A stretch of 25,554 nucleotides of DNA from Planctomycetaceae bacterium (lineage in GTDB: Bacteria > Planctomycetota > Planctomycetia > Pirellulales > UBA1268): NCBI GenBank assembly GCA_005789975.1, contig SXWC01000098.1, forward strand, positions 1-25,554. Direction: 5' to 3'. Of the stretch, positions 1-8,444 are shown in pieces. Both the position numbers and the translations under genes were made by a program. Within the stretch, counting starts at the first letter, position 1. Every line of letters begins with the position of its first letter. The notes below the pieces were generated by a model. The model made no database searches. It was not told the origin of the DNA and saw only the letters and a list, made by a program, of their open reading frames with translations.

Positions 1-465
1 GGCGGCAACATGATCCGCGACGTCACCTTCGCCCGCACCACGTACAGCGACCCACCCGCGAAGTTCGAGGCCGGCACGCCGAACATCGCCGACGCGATCG
101 GCCTCGGCGCCGCGCTCGACTACGTGACGGCCCTCGGTCGGGAGCGGATCGCCGCCTACGAGCACGAACTGCTCCACCACGCGACCGCCCGGCTGACGGC
201 GATCGGGGGCCTGAGGCTCATCGGCACGGCCCGGGAGAAGGTGGGCGTGCTCTCGTTCGTGATCGACGGCTTGGATCCGATCGAGATCGGCAAGTCCCTT
301 GATCGCGAAGGCATCGCCGTCCGGGCGGGCCATCACTGTGCCCAGCCCTCGCTGCGGCACTTCGGCCTCGAGGCCACGGTCCGGCCCTCGCTGGCGTTCT
401 ACAACACCCCCGCCGAGATCGACCGCCTCGCCGACGCGATCGCGAAGATCGCGCACCGCCGCTGA
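1..465 (+). CDS. sufS: SufS-type cysteine desulfurase, C-terminal part
   Basis: This is the 3' end of a PLP-dependent cysteine desulfurase of the SufS (class II) type. These enzymes take sulfur from cysteine and pass it, as a persulfide on an active-site Cys, to the SUF iron-sulfur assembly machinery in the cytoplasm. The reading frame is open from base 1, so the start and the PLP lysine lie outside the window; the ATG at 10 is internal. Visible SufS hallmarks are GGNMI at the left edge, FEAGTPNIADAIGLG about 20 residues in, and RAGHHCAQP, whose Cys codon is at 337-339 and is the catalytic persulfide Cys. The RPSLAFYNTPAEID stretch near the C terminus is also typical. The GHHC context separates SufS from the IscS-type enzyme at 15075-16316. 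Family assignment is secure; the partner genes are not visible. Confidence 0.93.
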   Translation, partial: GGNMIRDVTFARTTYSDPPAKFEAGTPNIADAIGLGAALDYVTALGRERIAAYEHELLHHATARLTAIGGLRLIGTAREKVGVLSFVIDGLDPIEIGKSLDREGIAVRAGHHCAQPSLRHFGLEATVRPSLAFYNTPAEIDRLADAIAKIAHRR

Positions 466-478
466 CGCGCCACCTGTC

Positions 479-532
479 GGCCCGAGCCCATCAAGGGGCC
501 CGAGCCCATTCAGGGGCCCGAGCCGGGCCAAG
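479..532. repeat. 18-bp tandem repeat, about 2.8 copies
   Basis: The motif CCCGAG recurs at 481, 499 and 517, giving an exact 18-bp period. The units read roughly CCCGAGCCCATCAAGGGG, with small differences between copies. The repeat lies just after the sufS stop, in the 277-bp gap before the porin, and carries no convincing gene. It may be a simple slippage product; no function can be inferred. Confidence 0.6.
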
Positions 533-590
533 TCGCCTGTGCAGGTTGCCCACCCTGCGCACCGCCGCACCATCAGGCCCCGGGCCGTGA

Positions 591-611
591 ATCTGCGAAC
601 TCTGCGCAGAT
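591..611. promoter_or_regulatory. Inverted repeat upstream of the porin gene
   Basis: ATCTGCG (591-597) and CGCAGAT (605-611) form a perfect 7-bp inverted repeat around a 7-nt spacer. A locally AT-richer stretch follows (about 620-660), including GATAAT at 645-650, which could serve as a -10 element although no good -35 is visible. The dyad could be an operator for the porin or a weak hairpin after sufS. The pairing is certain; the role is inferred. Confidence 0.35.
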
Positions 612-742
612 GCCGCAGCCTCATCCAATCAGGGATTTTGTGCCGATAATTACGGTCGTAGGTGTTGAGCGCCGACGTGAATGACACGAGGCACCGCGCG
701 TTCCTGCATGCACATGCCCGAGGTGCCGTGTTGCTTCAGTTC

Positions 743-2251
743 ATGACCGTCCCCCAGGCGCTGACCCGCGCGGCGATTCTGATCGCCGCCCTCGGGGCGG
801 GCCTCTGCGCGGCCGACACGCCGCCGGTCGAGGAGATTCCACCGCCGGCCACGGCCGTCGAGGAACTGCAGGCCGACATCCAGCGGCTCGAGCGCGAAAT
901 CGAAATTCTTCGATCCGGAAAGACGGCGGCAGAACCCGACGCGGCGAAGGCCGACGCCAAGCCCTCGGTCGCCGATCGCCTCTCCGCGGTCGAGAAGGGC
1001 CTCGGCAAGCTCGTCGATGCCACCGACAAGAAGAAGAAGGACGAGGCCAGGAAGCCGCTGTTCATCCTCAGCGGCCAGATGCAGGCCGACGAGATCTTCT
1101 TCGGCCAGGATGAGATCAGCCGGGCGGCCGTGGGGGATCTCCAGGATGGAGCCCAGTTCCGCCGCCTGCGGATCGGCGGCCGCGGCACGGCGTTCGACGT
1201 GTTCGAGTACGCGCTCGGCGTCGACTTCGCCCTCGCCTACAACCCCAGCTACCTCGACAACTACATCGAGTGGAAGCAGCTGCCGTGGCTGCAGAACGTG
1301 CGGGTGGGCCACTACTTCGAGCCGTTTTCCCTGGAGCGGGTCACGCAGAACCGCAACAACACGTTCATGGAACGGTCGCTCGTCGACACCTTCGCCCCAG
1401 CCCGCAACATGGGGATCATGACCTACGGCGTCACGGAAAACGAGCTCGCCACCTGGGCGATCGGCACCTTCCGCACCAACAGCGACAACACCGGCAACGA
1501 CTCGTTCGACAGCGGCCAGGCTCTCACGATGCGTGGCACCTGTCTGCCGTTCTGGGACGAGGCGAGCGACGGCCGCTACTACCTCCACCTGGGCGCCGCC
1601 TACAGCTGGCGCGACACGTCGCAGAACCAGGTCCGCTTCCGCAACACGCCCGAGATGCGGAAGCAGCAGCCCTCCAACGTGTTCGGACCCGTGGGCCCCC
1701 CGTCGCCCAGCAACTATCAGAACGGGCTTCCCAGCCCCTTCGCGCCGATCTTCGTCGACACCGGCAACATCAGGGCCGACAACTTCCAGCTCTTCGACCC
1801 CGAGTTCGCCCTGATTCTCGGGCCGCTCTCGCTGCAGTCGGAATACGCCTTCGCCACGGTCGACCAGATCGGCGGGCCGCCGCTGTTCTTCAACGGCTAC
1901 ATGGCCCAGGTGAGCTACTTTCTCACCGGGGAAAACCGCCCCTACGACCGCAAGCAGGGCATCCACGACAGGCTCAGGCCCTTCGAGGATTTCTTCCGCG
2001 TGCGGACCGGGTCACAGGGAATCCAGACAGGCACCGGCGCCTGGGAAGTGGCGGCCCGATTCTCGAACATCGTCCTCAACGACAAGAACATCCGCGGCAA
2101 CAACCTCACCGACTTCACGGTCGGCCTCAACTGGTATCTCAACCCCTATACCCGCTGGAAGTTCAACTACGTGCGGGCCTTCCTCGAGGACACCCGCGTG
2201 GGCAACAGCCTCACCGACATCTACGGCATGCGATTCGACTACGACTTCTGA
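743..2251 (+). CDS. OprP/OprO-like outer-membrane porin
   Basis: This is a predicted outer-membrane beta-barrel porin of the phosphate-selective porin O/P family, 502 aa from the chosen ATG. Residues 1-25 form a signal peptide (MTVPQ, a hydrophobic core, then AADTP). About residues 35-105 form a coiled coil with heptad-like Leu/Ile and a Lys-rich end, often seen in planctomycete porins and possibly a trimerisation or periplasmic anchoring stalk. The barrel follows, with family blocks such as VGHYFEPFSLE and FMERSLVDTFAPARNMGI. The chain ends in YDF, the terminal aromatic expected of BAM-inserted barrels. The frame stays open upstream to a GTG at 662; a GAGGTG at 720-725 would suit a TTG start at 731, so the first few residues are uncertain. 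Substrate specificity (phosphate or other anion) cannot be read from the sequence. The next gene starts 26 nt downstream on the same strand. Confidence 0.9.
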   Translation: MTVPQALTRAAILIAALGAGLCAADTPPVEEIPPPATAVEELQADIQRLEREIEILRSGKTAAEPDAAKADAKPSVADRLSAVEKGLGKLVDATDKKKKDEARKPLFILSGQMQADEIFFGQDEISRAAVGDLQDGAQFRRLRIGGRGTAFDVFEYALGVDFALAYNPSYLDNYIEWKQLPWLQNVRVGHYFEPFSLERVTQNRNNTFMERSLVDTFAPARNMGIMTYGVTENELATWAIGTFRTNSDNTGNDSFDSGQALTMRGTCLPFWDEASDGRYYLHLGAAYSWRDTSQNQVRFRNTPEMRKQQPSNVFGPVGPPSPSNYQNGLPSPFAPIFVDTGNIRADNFQLFDPEFALILGPLSLQSEYAFATVDQIGGPPLFFNGYMAQVSYFLTGENRPYDRKQGIHDRLRPFEDFFRVRTGSQGIQTGTGAWEVAARFSNIVLNDKNIRGNNLTDFTVGLNWYLNPYTRWKFNYVRAFLEDTRVGNSLTDIYGMRFDYDF

Positions 2252-2277
2252 ACGACGGCAGACGGGAGGATTCGACG

Positions 2278-2781
2278 ATGGGATCACGATCATGGGCGGG
2301 GCCCGTGCTGCTGGCGGCGGCGGCCTGCGCGGCGGTGGCGATGGCAGACAAGCCGGCCGAGAAGGCGCCGGCGCCCGAATGCATGGCCTGCGGGGCGACC
2401 TGCGGCCTGACGCCGATCTGCGTCTGCAAGCCGGGCACCAAGAAGAAGCCGAAGGTGGAGTTTTCCACAACGTGCGAGCCTTACTGCGTGCCCGGCTGCA
2501 GCAGCCGGCCGTGGCCCTTCGCCAGCCACCATGCCGCCCGCGGCTGCACGAGCTGCTGCGACGACCCGTGCAAATGCCCCGGCCGGGTGCGATCCCGCAA
2601 GAAACTCACGAAGGAGACGGTCGACGTGGAGGTGCCGGCGATCGAGCGGTCGGTGGGCTACCTCTGCTGCGGCTGTGCCGGCGAACGCCCGACCTCGTGC
2701 TGCGACGCGCCGGGCCCCCGGCAGCCACGCAACTGGTGGGCATGCCTCTGGCCCTGGGGGGCGTCGTCGTGCCGCCCGTGA
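2278..2781 (+). CDS. Small secreted cysteine-rich protein
   Basis: The product is 167 aa and matches no family I can name. GGGAGGA at 2264-2270 lies 7 nt before the ATG, a strong ribosome-binding site that fixes the start. The first ~23 residues are a signal peptide ending in AMA. The mature ~144 residues hold about 20 cysteines in clusters (CMAC, CVC, CTSCC, CKC, CCGC, SCC), plus a basic stretch (KPGTKKKPK) and a Trp-rich end (NWWACLWPWG). The segment RSRKKLTKETVDVEVP followed by CCGC recalls, from memory, small secreted Cys-rich proteins common in planctomycetes. Planctomycete envelopes have been described as cysteine-rich, so a disulfide-linked envelope role or metal binding are both possible; neither is shown. 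The gene lies 26 nt after the porin stop, so co-transcription and a shared outer-membrane location are plausible. Confidence 0.85.
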   Translation: MGSRSWAGPVLLAAAACAAVAMADKPAEKAPAPECMACGATCGLTPICVCKPGTKKKPKVEFSTTCEPYCVPGCSSRPWPFASHHAARGCTSCCDDPCKCPGRVRSRKKLTKETVDVEVPAIERSVGYLCCGCAGERPTSCCDAPGPRQPRNWWACLWPWGASSCRP

Positions 2782-2930
2782 CGATCGAGGTTTCTTTCAA
2801 GCGACGGAGGGCTGAAACGTCCGCGATGACCCGACCGCACCACGGCTTTTCGGGCCAGGGTTTCGCCCGCAACGCGATGGTCAGCGGACAGGCCAGAACT
2901 GCCGCGGCACACCGCCCCGACCCGGCGGCA

Positions 2931-5900
2931 TCACGCCCGCAGTGATTCGGGCCTCTCCGCCTCCTCGCGGAGGTGATCCGGGAGCCACTCCTTTTCCGCC
3001 TCGTCCGGGGCGACCATGCTGGCTTCGCCTCCAGCGTGCGGTGCATAGCCCGCCGCGAACTCCTCGACGTGCTCCTCGCGGGCGCTCGTGCCGAAGAAGG
3101 AATACATCACCGGCACCAGGATCAGCACGAGCAGCGTCGTCATCATCAAGCCGAATGCCATCGACGTGGCCATCGGCACGAGGAACTGGGCCTGGAAACT
3201 CTTCTCCAGGAGCAGCGGCAGGAGCCCGCCGATGGTGGTGATGCTCGTGAGCAGCACCGGCCGGAACCGCAGGCAGCCGGCCTCGCGGAGCGCCGCCCGG
3301 AGCGGATGCCCCTCGCGGACGCGGAGGTTGATGAAGTCGATGAGGCAGATCGAGTCGTTGACCACGACCCCGGCGAGGGCCACCAGCCCGAACATGCTGA
3401 AGAGCGTGAGCGGCATGCCCATCAGCGCGTGCCCGAAGACGGCGCCGGCGATCCCGAAGGGAATCGCCGCCAGAATGAGGAACGGCTGGAAGTACGACTT
3501 GAACTCCATCGTGAGCAGCACGAACATCGCGAACAGGGCCACGACGAAGCCCACGCCCAGGCTCTCGAGCGACTCGTTCGTCTGCTCCTGCTGGCCCTCC
3601 CAGCGGACGCGGACGAGCGGATACTCCGCCTTCAATTCCGGCATGAGCCGCTTTTCCATGTCGCCGGTGATCTGTGAACTGGTGAGCGAGCTCTTCGCGA
3701 CGTCGATGTCGGCCGTCACCGTGATCGACCGTTTCTGACCCAGCCGGTTGATCTCCGAATAGCCACGCTGCACCGAGACATCGGCCAGCTCGCCGATCGG
3801 CCGCTTCACGCCGTCGGGGCCGGTGACGCGGATGTCGTCGAGGGTCGCCAGCGTCCGCCGCTCGTCCTGAGGGTAGCGGACCATGAGCTTCACCTCGTGC
3901 CGGCCACGCTGGAGCCGCATCACTTCCTCGCCGTAGAAACTGGCCCGGACCGTGCCGGCGAGGTCAGCCAGCGACACCCCCATCGCCTCGGCCTTGGGCT
4001 TTATCTTGACCTGGTATTCCCACTTGCCCGGCCGTGAATCGTCGTCGATGTCGATCACGCCCGGATACTGGGCCAGCCACTCCTTGCACCTCTCGACCGC
4101 GGCCTCCAGTTGCGGCACCGCCCGCGGATCGGCCGCGGCGAGCAGTTTGAACTCGATCGTCTTGCCACCCGGCCCGATGTTCTCGGTGCCGAAGATGAGC
4201 GACTCGGTGCCGTTGAACTCTCCCGCCAGCCGCCGCCACTCGCTGATGAACTGCTCGCTGGTGACGTCCCGCAGTTCGCCCTCGACGAGCTCCACCGCGA
4301 CGGCGCCCACATGGCTGCCGCTCATCCGGGCGTTCGGCCCGATCTCCCCCTGCGCGGCCACCTGCCCCACGGACCGATGAACCAGCTCCACGATCGGCGC
4401 CCCGGGCGGAGAGAGCTTTTCCGCGGCTTCGGAGGCGGCCCGCTCGAGGCGGTTGGTCGCCTCTTCCGTCACGCTGGCGGGCGTGCCGTCGGGAAACACG
4501 ACCTTGGCCAGCAGCCGGTTGGCGTCGATCTTCGGAAACAGCTGGAAGGGCGTGATCCCGCTGCGGACGATCCCGAACGCCCCCAGCAGGAGCGCGAGCG
4601 CCAGCGCCAGCACCGAGAGCCTGTTGTCGAGCGCCAGGTCGAGCGTGGGGGCATAGACATGCTTCACGAACCACTTCAGCCCGCTGTCACAGATCCGCTG
4701 CAGCCAGGCGACGGCCGGCAGCAGGAGCCGCAGCGGGTACAGAACGATGCCGAGGATCGTGAACACGAGATTCTTCTCGTGGGCGAGATGCCCCGGGAGC
4801 ACGAGCGTCGATTCGGCGAGCGACATCAGGAGCGTCGTGATGAAGGCGAACGGCATGACGGCGATGAACTTCCCCATCACGCCCGACACGAAGCAGAGCG
4901 GCAGGAAGGTGATCACGGTGGTGAGCACGCTCGAGATCACGCTCGGCACCACCTCGACCGTGCCGTCGATCGCGGCGTTGGTCAGGCTCTTGCCCATCCG
5001 GCGGTGCCGGTCCACGTTGTCGCTGACCACGATCGCGTCGTCCACGACGATGCCGATCGCCATCAGGAAGGCGAACATGGAGAGCATGTTGAGCGTCTGG
5101 TCGGTGGAGAACATCAGCGCGCCGGTGCCCAGCATCGAGAACGGAATGCCCATCGCCACCCAGAACGCGATCTTGAGATCGAGAAACAGCGCCAGCATCA
5201 CGAACACGATCACGAGTCCCTGCAGGCCGTTCGACAAGAGCATGTCGAGGCGGTCCTTGACGTCGATCGACTGGTCGGCCCAGGTCGTGAGGGTGTAGCC
5301 CGCCGGCAGCTCCGCCTCGGCGACGTACTTCTTCACCGCGGCCACCATCGCCAGCAGGTCCTCGCCCGAGCTGCGGTCGATCGAGACGACCATCCCGGGC
5401 CGGCCGTTGATCCGGTTGGTGGAGGCGATGTCGGCGAACTCGTCGCGGACGGTGCCGAGGTCGCCCACCGTGAGCACGAGCCCGTCGGGCAGCGTCACCA
5501 GCGGGAGCGTGGCGATCTCCGCACCGACATACCGCTTGTTCTTGCCGCGCAGCATGATCTCGCCCCGTTCGCTGCGGATCGTGCCGCCGGGAAGCTCGAG
5601 ATTCTCCCGCCGCACGATCTCCGCCACCTTCTGGAGCGAGAGCCCGTATTTCCGCAGCGTCTCCTCGGAGATTTCGATGTCGATCTGGTAGTCCTTGGCT
5701 CCCATGAGGTTGGCGGCCGACACGGCGGGCAGCGCCAGCAGGTCGTCGCGGACCTGTTCGGCGACATCCCGCAGTTCGATCTCGGCGGCGGTGTCGCTGG
5801 CTGCTTCGGGAGGCGCGAGCACGCCCACCTTGATGGCCGGTGTCCGCAGGGTGACCTGCTCGATCTTCGGATCCTCGGCGAGTTCCGGCATGCTCGGAAT

Positions 5901-6248
5901 CCGCTCGACCTCGGACCGGATCTCCCCGAGGGTCTTCTGCACGTCCTTGATGCTGTCTTGCAGCTCGAACACGCAGTAGCCCATCCCCTCCTGGGCCACG
6001 CTCGTGATCTTCTTGATGCCGGAGACGCTCCGACAGGCCTCCTCGACCTTCTGGCAGATGCCCTCCTCCACCTCCTCGGGCGTCGCCCCTGGATAAGGCA
6101 CCGAGACGAGCACGATCTCCAGGTCGAACTCCGGAAACACCTCGCGCCGCATCGACGCAAACGCCAGGCCGCCCACGAGCAGGATGGCGATGACGAGCGT
6201 GTTCATCGCCGGCATGTTGCGGACGGTCCAGGAGATGATCGATCTCAT
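2931..6248 (-). CDS. RND-family efflux pump inner-membrane subunit
   Basis: This 1105-aa protein is a full-length resistance-nodulation-division (AcrB/MexB-like, PF00873) proton-driven transporter of the inner membrane. An N-terminal transmembrane segment (about residues 13-32) is followed by the porter-domain signature VSVPYPGATPEEVEEGI. A second membrane block (about 342-500) contains GIVVDDAIVV, with the proton-relay Asp pair at 403-404. A second porter/docking region and a C-terminal membrane block follow. In that last block the sequence is AGVVVNDSICLIDF, with Asn where AcrB has its relay Lys; this occurs in other RND branches, so substrate class should not be borrowed from AcrB. The ATG overlaps the membrane fusion protein stop as ATGA (6245-6248), implying translational coupling. 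No outer-membrane TolC-like factor is encoded here. Confidence 0.95.
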   Translation of the reverse strand: MRSIISWTVRNMPAMNTLVIAILLVGGLAFASMRREVFPEFDLEIVLVSVPYPGATPEEVEEGICQKVEEACRSVSGIKKITSVAQEGMGYCVFELQDSIKDVQKTLGEIRSEVERIPSMPELAEDPKIEQVTLRTPAIKVGVLAPPEAASDTAAEIELRDVAEQVRDDLLALPAVSAANLMGAKDYQIDIEISEETLRKYGLSLQKVAEIVRRENLELPGGTIRSERGEIMLRGKNKRYVGAEIATLPLVTLPDGLVLTVGDLGTVRDEFADIASTNRINGRPGMVVSIDRSSGEDLLAMVAAVKKYVAEAELPAGYTLTTWADQSIDVKDRLDMLLSNGLQGLVIVFVMLALFLDLKIAFWVAMGIPFSMLGTGALMFSTDQTLNMLSMFAFLMAIGIVVDDAIVVSDNVDRHRRMGKSLTNAAIDGTVEVVPSVISSVLTTVITFLPLCFVSGVMGKFIAVMPFAFITTLLMSLAESTLVLPGHLAHEKNLVFTILGIVLYPLRLLLPAVAWLQRICDSGLKWFVKHVYAPTLDLALDNRLSVLALALALLLGAFGIVRSGITPFQLFPKIDANRLLAKVVFPDGTPASVTEEATNRLERAASEAAEKLSPPGAPIVELVHRSVGQVAAQGEIGPNARMSGSHVGAVAVELVEGELRDVTSEQFISEWRRLAGEFNGTESLIFGTENIGPGGKTIEFKLLAAADPRAVPQLEAAVERCKEWLAQYPGVIDIDDDSRPGKWEYQVKIKPKAEAMGVSLADLAGTVRASFYGEEVMRLQRGRHEVKLMVRYPQDERRTLATLDDIRVTGPDGVKRPIGELADVSVQRGYSEINRLGQKRSITVTADIDVAKSSLTSSQITGDMEKRLMPELKAEYPLVRVRWEGQQEQTNESLESLGVGFVVALFAMFVLLTMEFKSYFQPFLILAAIPFGIAGAVFGHALMGMPLTLFSMFGLVALAGVVVNDSICLIDFINLRVREGHPLRAALREAGCLRFRPVLLTSITTIGGLLPLLLEKSFQAQFLVPMATSMAFGLMMTTLLVLILVPVMYSFFGTSAREEHVEEFAAGYAPHAGGEASMVAPDEAEKEWLPDHLREEAERPESLRA

Positions 6249-7669
6249 GTGGCATCCCCTTCCTCGTGGCGGACGGCCTGCGTCGCGGGCTGCGCCGTCA
6301 CCGGGACCGGACTCGCCTCGGTGATTGCCATGCCGTCCCGCGGATTCGAGATCTGGCTGACGACCACCCGGTCGCCGGCTTGGAGCCCGGAGGCGAGCGA
6401 ATCAAAGACCAAGCGGCCAGCGGACGCCTGGACGGCCCGCGGCCGCAGCACGGTCAGCCGACCATCCCGCATCAACCACACCTCGCCGTTGGGACGCTGG
6501 GCCTCGTCGGGGATCGACACGAGCGACTCGGGGGAATCGACGTGGACATGCACCTGCACGAACATCCCCCGGAGCAGCGATCGCGGCGCGCCGGGCGGGG
6601 CCTGCGGCATGGCGGCGCCGTAACGGTCGAGCGCCCGGACCCGGCCGGGCTCCCGGATGATCACGCGACAGGGGAGCGTCCGCGTCTTCTCGTCGAGGCC
6701 CCGGCCCTCCTGCCGCGACAAGACTCCGTCCCACTCGTAGGCCGACTCCCCGACGCGAAAGATGACCGAGGCGGGAGTGTCGTACGAGTCGTGGGAGTCG
6801 CCGCCCGGCCCCGCGGATGCGGCCCCATTCCCCCGGCGACCGCCCCAGATCCTGGCGAGGTCGTCCATTTCGAGACTCGTCCGCACCTCCGCGGCGCTCG
6901 TGTCTTCGATGGTCACCAGCGGCGTGCCCTTGGAGACGAACGATCCCTGCTCGACCTTGTCCTCGACGATCAGCCCGTCGATCGGCGCCCTGATGGTCGT
7001 TCGTGACAGGTCGAGCTGGGCCTTCTCGAGCATGGTCGCCGCGAGCGAACGGGCCTCGAGCAGTTTGTTCCGCCGCTTGGCCAGCACCCGCCGTTGGCCG
7101 TCGAGGGTGGAGACCACGTTGGCGGCGGTGAGCTCCTCCCGCAGCGCCCGGTCGTGCTCCGACTCGGTCACGATCCTGCCGGCCTTGAGGGTTTCCAAAC
7201 GGGCCACCTCGCGGCGGGCCAACTCGATCTGACGCCGGGCGAGTTCCACCAACTCGACGTTCTGGGCGGCCTCCTCGTCGATCTCCTCGATCGCCAGATC
7301 GGCCTGTTTGAGCTCCCGCTCGAGCCTCTCGACGTCGAGTTCGTAGTCGCGTGGATCGATCTCGAAGAGCACCGTGCCCGCCTTCACGAACTTTCCTTCG
7401 TTGCAGGCCTCTCCCTTGGCCTTCACGCGGCCGCCCACCTCGGCGGCGAGCGTGACCTCGCGCAGCGGCACGACGGCCCCGTCGGCCTCGATGGTGAGGC
7501 CTGCGGTGACAGTCTCGACCGCCGCCGTGCGAACCGGCAGCACGGCGGCCACGGCCGCCGCCTTCCGCTCGGGCGGCGGCTGGCTTCCCATCGAGAGAAA
7601 CACCGCCACCCCCGCCCCGAGGATCAGCAGCGGCGTCACCCAGCCCACGATCGTGCGTACGACACTCAT
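6245..7669 (-). CDS. RND efflux periplasmic membrane fusion protein (HlyD/AcrA family)
   Basis: This 474-aa protein is the periplasmic adaptor of the RND pump encoded downstream. A single N-terminal membrane anchor spans about residues 8-27. A half-lipoyl segment (VTLAAEVGGRVKA) follows, then a long alpha-helical coiled-coil hairpin (about 105-215) rich in Glu, Arg and Leu. The second half-lipoyl motif is TTIRAPIDGLI, followed by a beta-barrel and membrane-proximal region. The hairpin is relatively long, which would fit docking onto a TolC-like channel encoded elsewhere. The ATG at 7669 is chosen because it overlaps the tetR stop (ATGA, 7666-7669) and gives a clean membrane anchor; the frame continues upstream inside tetR without meaning. 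The stop overlaps the pump start by 4 nt, so all three genes form one operon. Confidence 0.93.
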   Translation of the reverse strand: MSVVRTIVGWVTPLLILGAGVAVFLSMGSQPPPERKAAAVAAVLPVRTAAVETVTAGLTIEADGAVVPLREVTLAAEVGGRVKAKGEACNEGKFVKAGTVLFEIDPRDYELDVERLERELKQADLAIEEIDEEAAQNVELVELARRQIELARREVARLETLKAGRIVTESEHDRALREELTAANVVSTLDGQRRVLAKRRNKLLEARSLAATMLEKAQLDLSRTTIRAPIDGLIVEDKVEQGSFVSKGTPLVTIEDTSAAEVRTSLEMDDLARIWGGRRGNGAASAGPGGDSHDSYDTPASVIFRVGESAYEWDGVLSRQEGRGLDEKTRTLPCRVIIREPGRVRALDRYGAAMPQAPPGAPRSLLRGMFVQVHVHVDSPESLVSIPDEAQRPNGEVWLMRDGRLTVLRPRAVQASAGRLVFDSLASGLQAGDRVVVSQISNPRDGMAITEASPVPVTAQPATQAVRHEEGDAT

Positions 7670-8391
7670 GAAACCACGTCCCTGTCCGATGAAGATGCAC
7701 ATGAAGACGACAAGAATCCCGTGAGCGGGGCGGCCACGCCCAGGGCGGCCAGCGCATACCGCGTGATGTGGTCGGCGAGCGGCTTGGGGGCGTGGAGCGA
7801 CTCGATCTCATCCCGGGGCACGAGCATGGCGACCACGTCGCCGGCGGCCCGGTAGACGAAACACTGCCCCACGATGCTCATGCCCACCCGGCGGAGTTCG
7901 GCCTGGGAAAGGGCGCCGGCCGACAGATCGTCGAGAATCGAAACGAGCAGCGCGAAATGGGGACGGATGTAGTCCTCGACCAGTTCGCGACAGGCCTCCG
8001 TCGGCTGCAGCACCTCCCGCATCATCAGCCGCACCTGCCAGGGGGGCTGACCGGCCCCGAGCATTCGCTCGAGCATGTTGTCGACGAAGCCGTGGAGTTT
8101 TATCGCCGCGGGAGTACCCGACGGCCACTCTGGCTGCGGCACCTGCCGCAGCCGCTCCTCGTGGGCGTGCCTCACGCTCTCGATGTAGAGCCGCCGCTTG
8201 TCGCCGAAGTAATAGTTGACCGCGGCGACGTTGACGCCGGCCGCCGCGCAGATGTCGCGTACGGTCGCCGTCTCGTACCCGTGCTCGGCGAACTCCCGGC
8301 CCGCCGCCGACAGGATCCGCACCCTGGGATCGCGGGCATCCTCGACAGGGCCAGCGACCGCGGACGCAGCGGATCGAACGTGGGAGGCCAT
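7666..8391 (-). CDS. TetR-family repressor of the efflux operon (CecR-like C-terminal domain)
   Basis: This 241-aa protein is a TetR-type ligand-responsive repressor. Residues ~22-70 hold the helix-turn-helix: ILSAAGREFAEHGYETATV, then DICAAAGVNVAAVNYYFGDK, the recognition helix ending in the family's NYYFGDK. The C-terminal half (MMREVLQPTEAC, then a Gly-Gln-containing helix) resembles the CecR/YbiH-type ligand domain. The gene is first in an operon with the membrane fusion protein and RND pump, joined by an ATGA overlap. Upstream there is a large dyad over a promoter (8410-8461), so autoregulation of the whole operon is the simplest reading. The inducer is unknown. No strong Shine-Dalgarno precedes the ATG. 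Confidence 0.92.
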   Translation of the reverse strand: MASHVRSAASAVAGPVEDARDPRVRILSAAGREFAEHGYETATVRDICAAAGVNVAAVNYYFGDKRRLYIESVRHAHEERLRQVPQPEWPSGTPAAIKLHGFVDNMLERMLGAGQPPWQVRLMMREVLQPTEACRELVEDYIRPHFALLVSILDDLSAGALSQAELRRVGMSIVGQCFVYRAAGDVVAMLVPRDEIESLHAPKPLADHITRYALAALGVAAPLTGFLSSSCASSSDRDVVS

Positions 8392-8409
8392 GAAAATGCG
8401 ATCTCGGCG

Positions 8410-8444
8410 GGTTCAAACGATCGTTTCAATCGATTGTATGAACC
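8410..8444. promoter_or_regulatory. Candidate TetR operator, nested palindromes
   Basis: Arms 8410-8423 and 8431-8444 form an inverted repeat with 12 of 14 positions matching and a 7-nt spacer. Within it lie two perfect palindromes: AAACGATCGTTT at 8415-8426 and CAATCGATTG at 8427-8436. Their centres are 11 bp apart, about one helical turn. The element sits 18 nt upstream of the tetR start and covers the predicted -10 box and transcription start, the usual place for an autorepression site. Symmetry is directly visible; binding by this TetR is inferred. Confidence 0.65.

Noticed and set aside
650..1966. 438-aa open frame antisense to the porin
   Set aside because: No recognisable domain or ribosome-binding site; the porin on the opposite strand has a signal peptide and clear family motifs.
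1270..2781. Long frame running into the cysteine-rich gene from inside the porin
   Set aside because: Only the part from 2278 is coding; a strong Shine-Dalgarno and signal peptide define that start.
4110..6623. 837-aa open frame antisense to the RND pump and membrane fusion protein
   Set aside because: It is rich in Arg, His, Glu and Asp without any domain, spans two real genes on the other strand, and is explained by high-GC codon bias.
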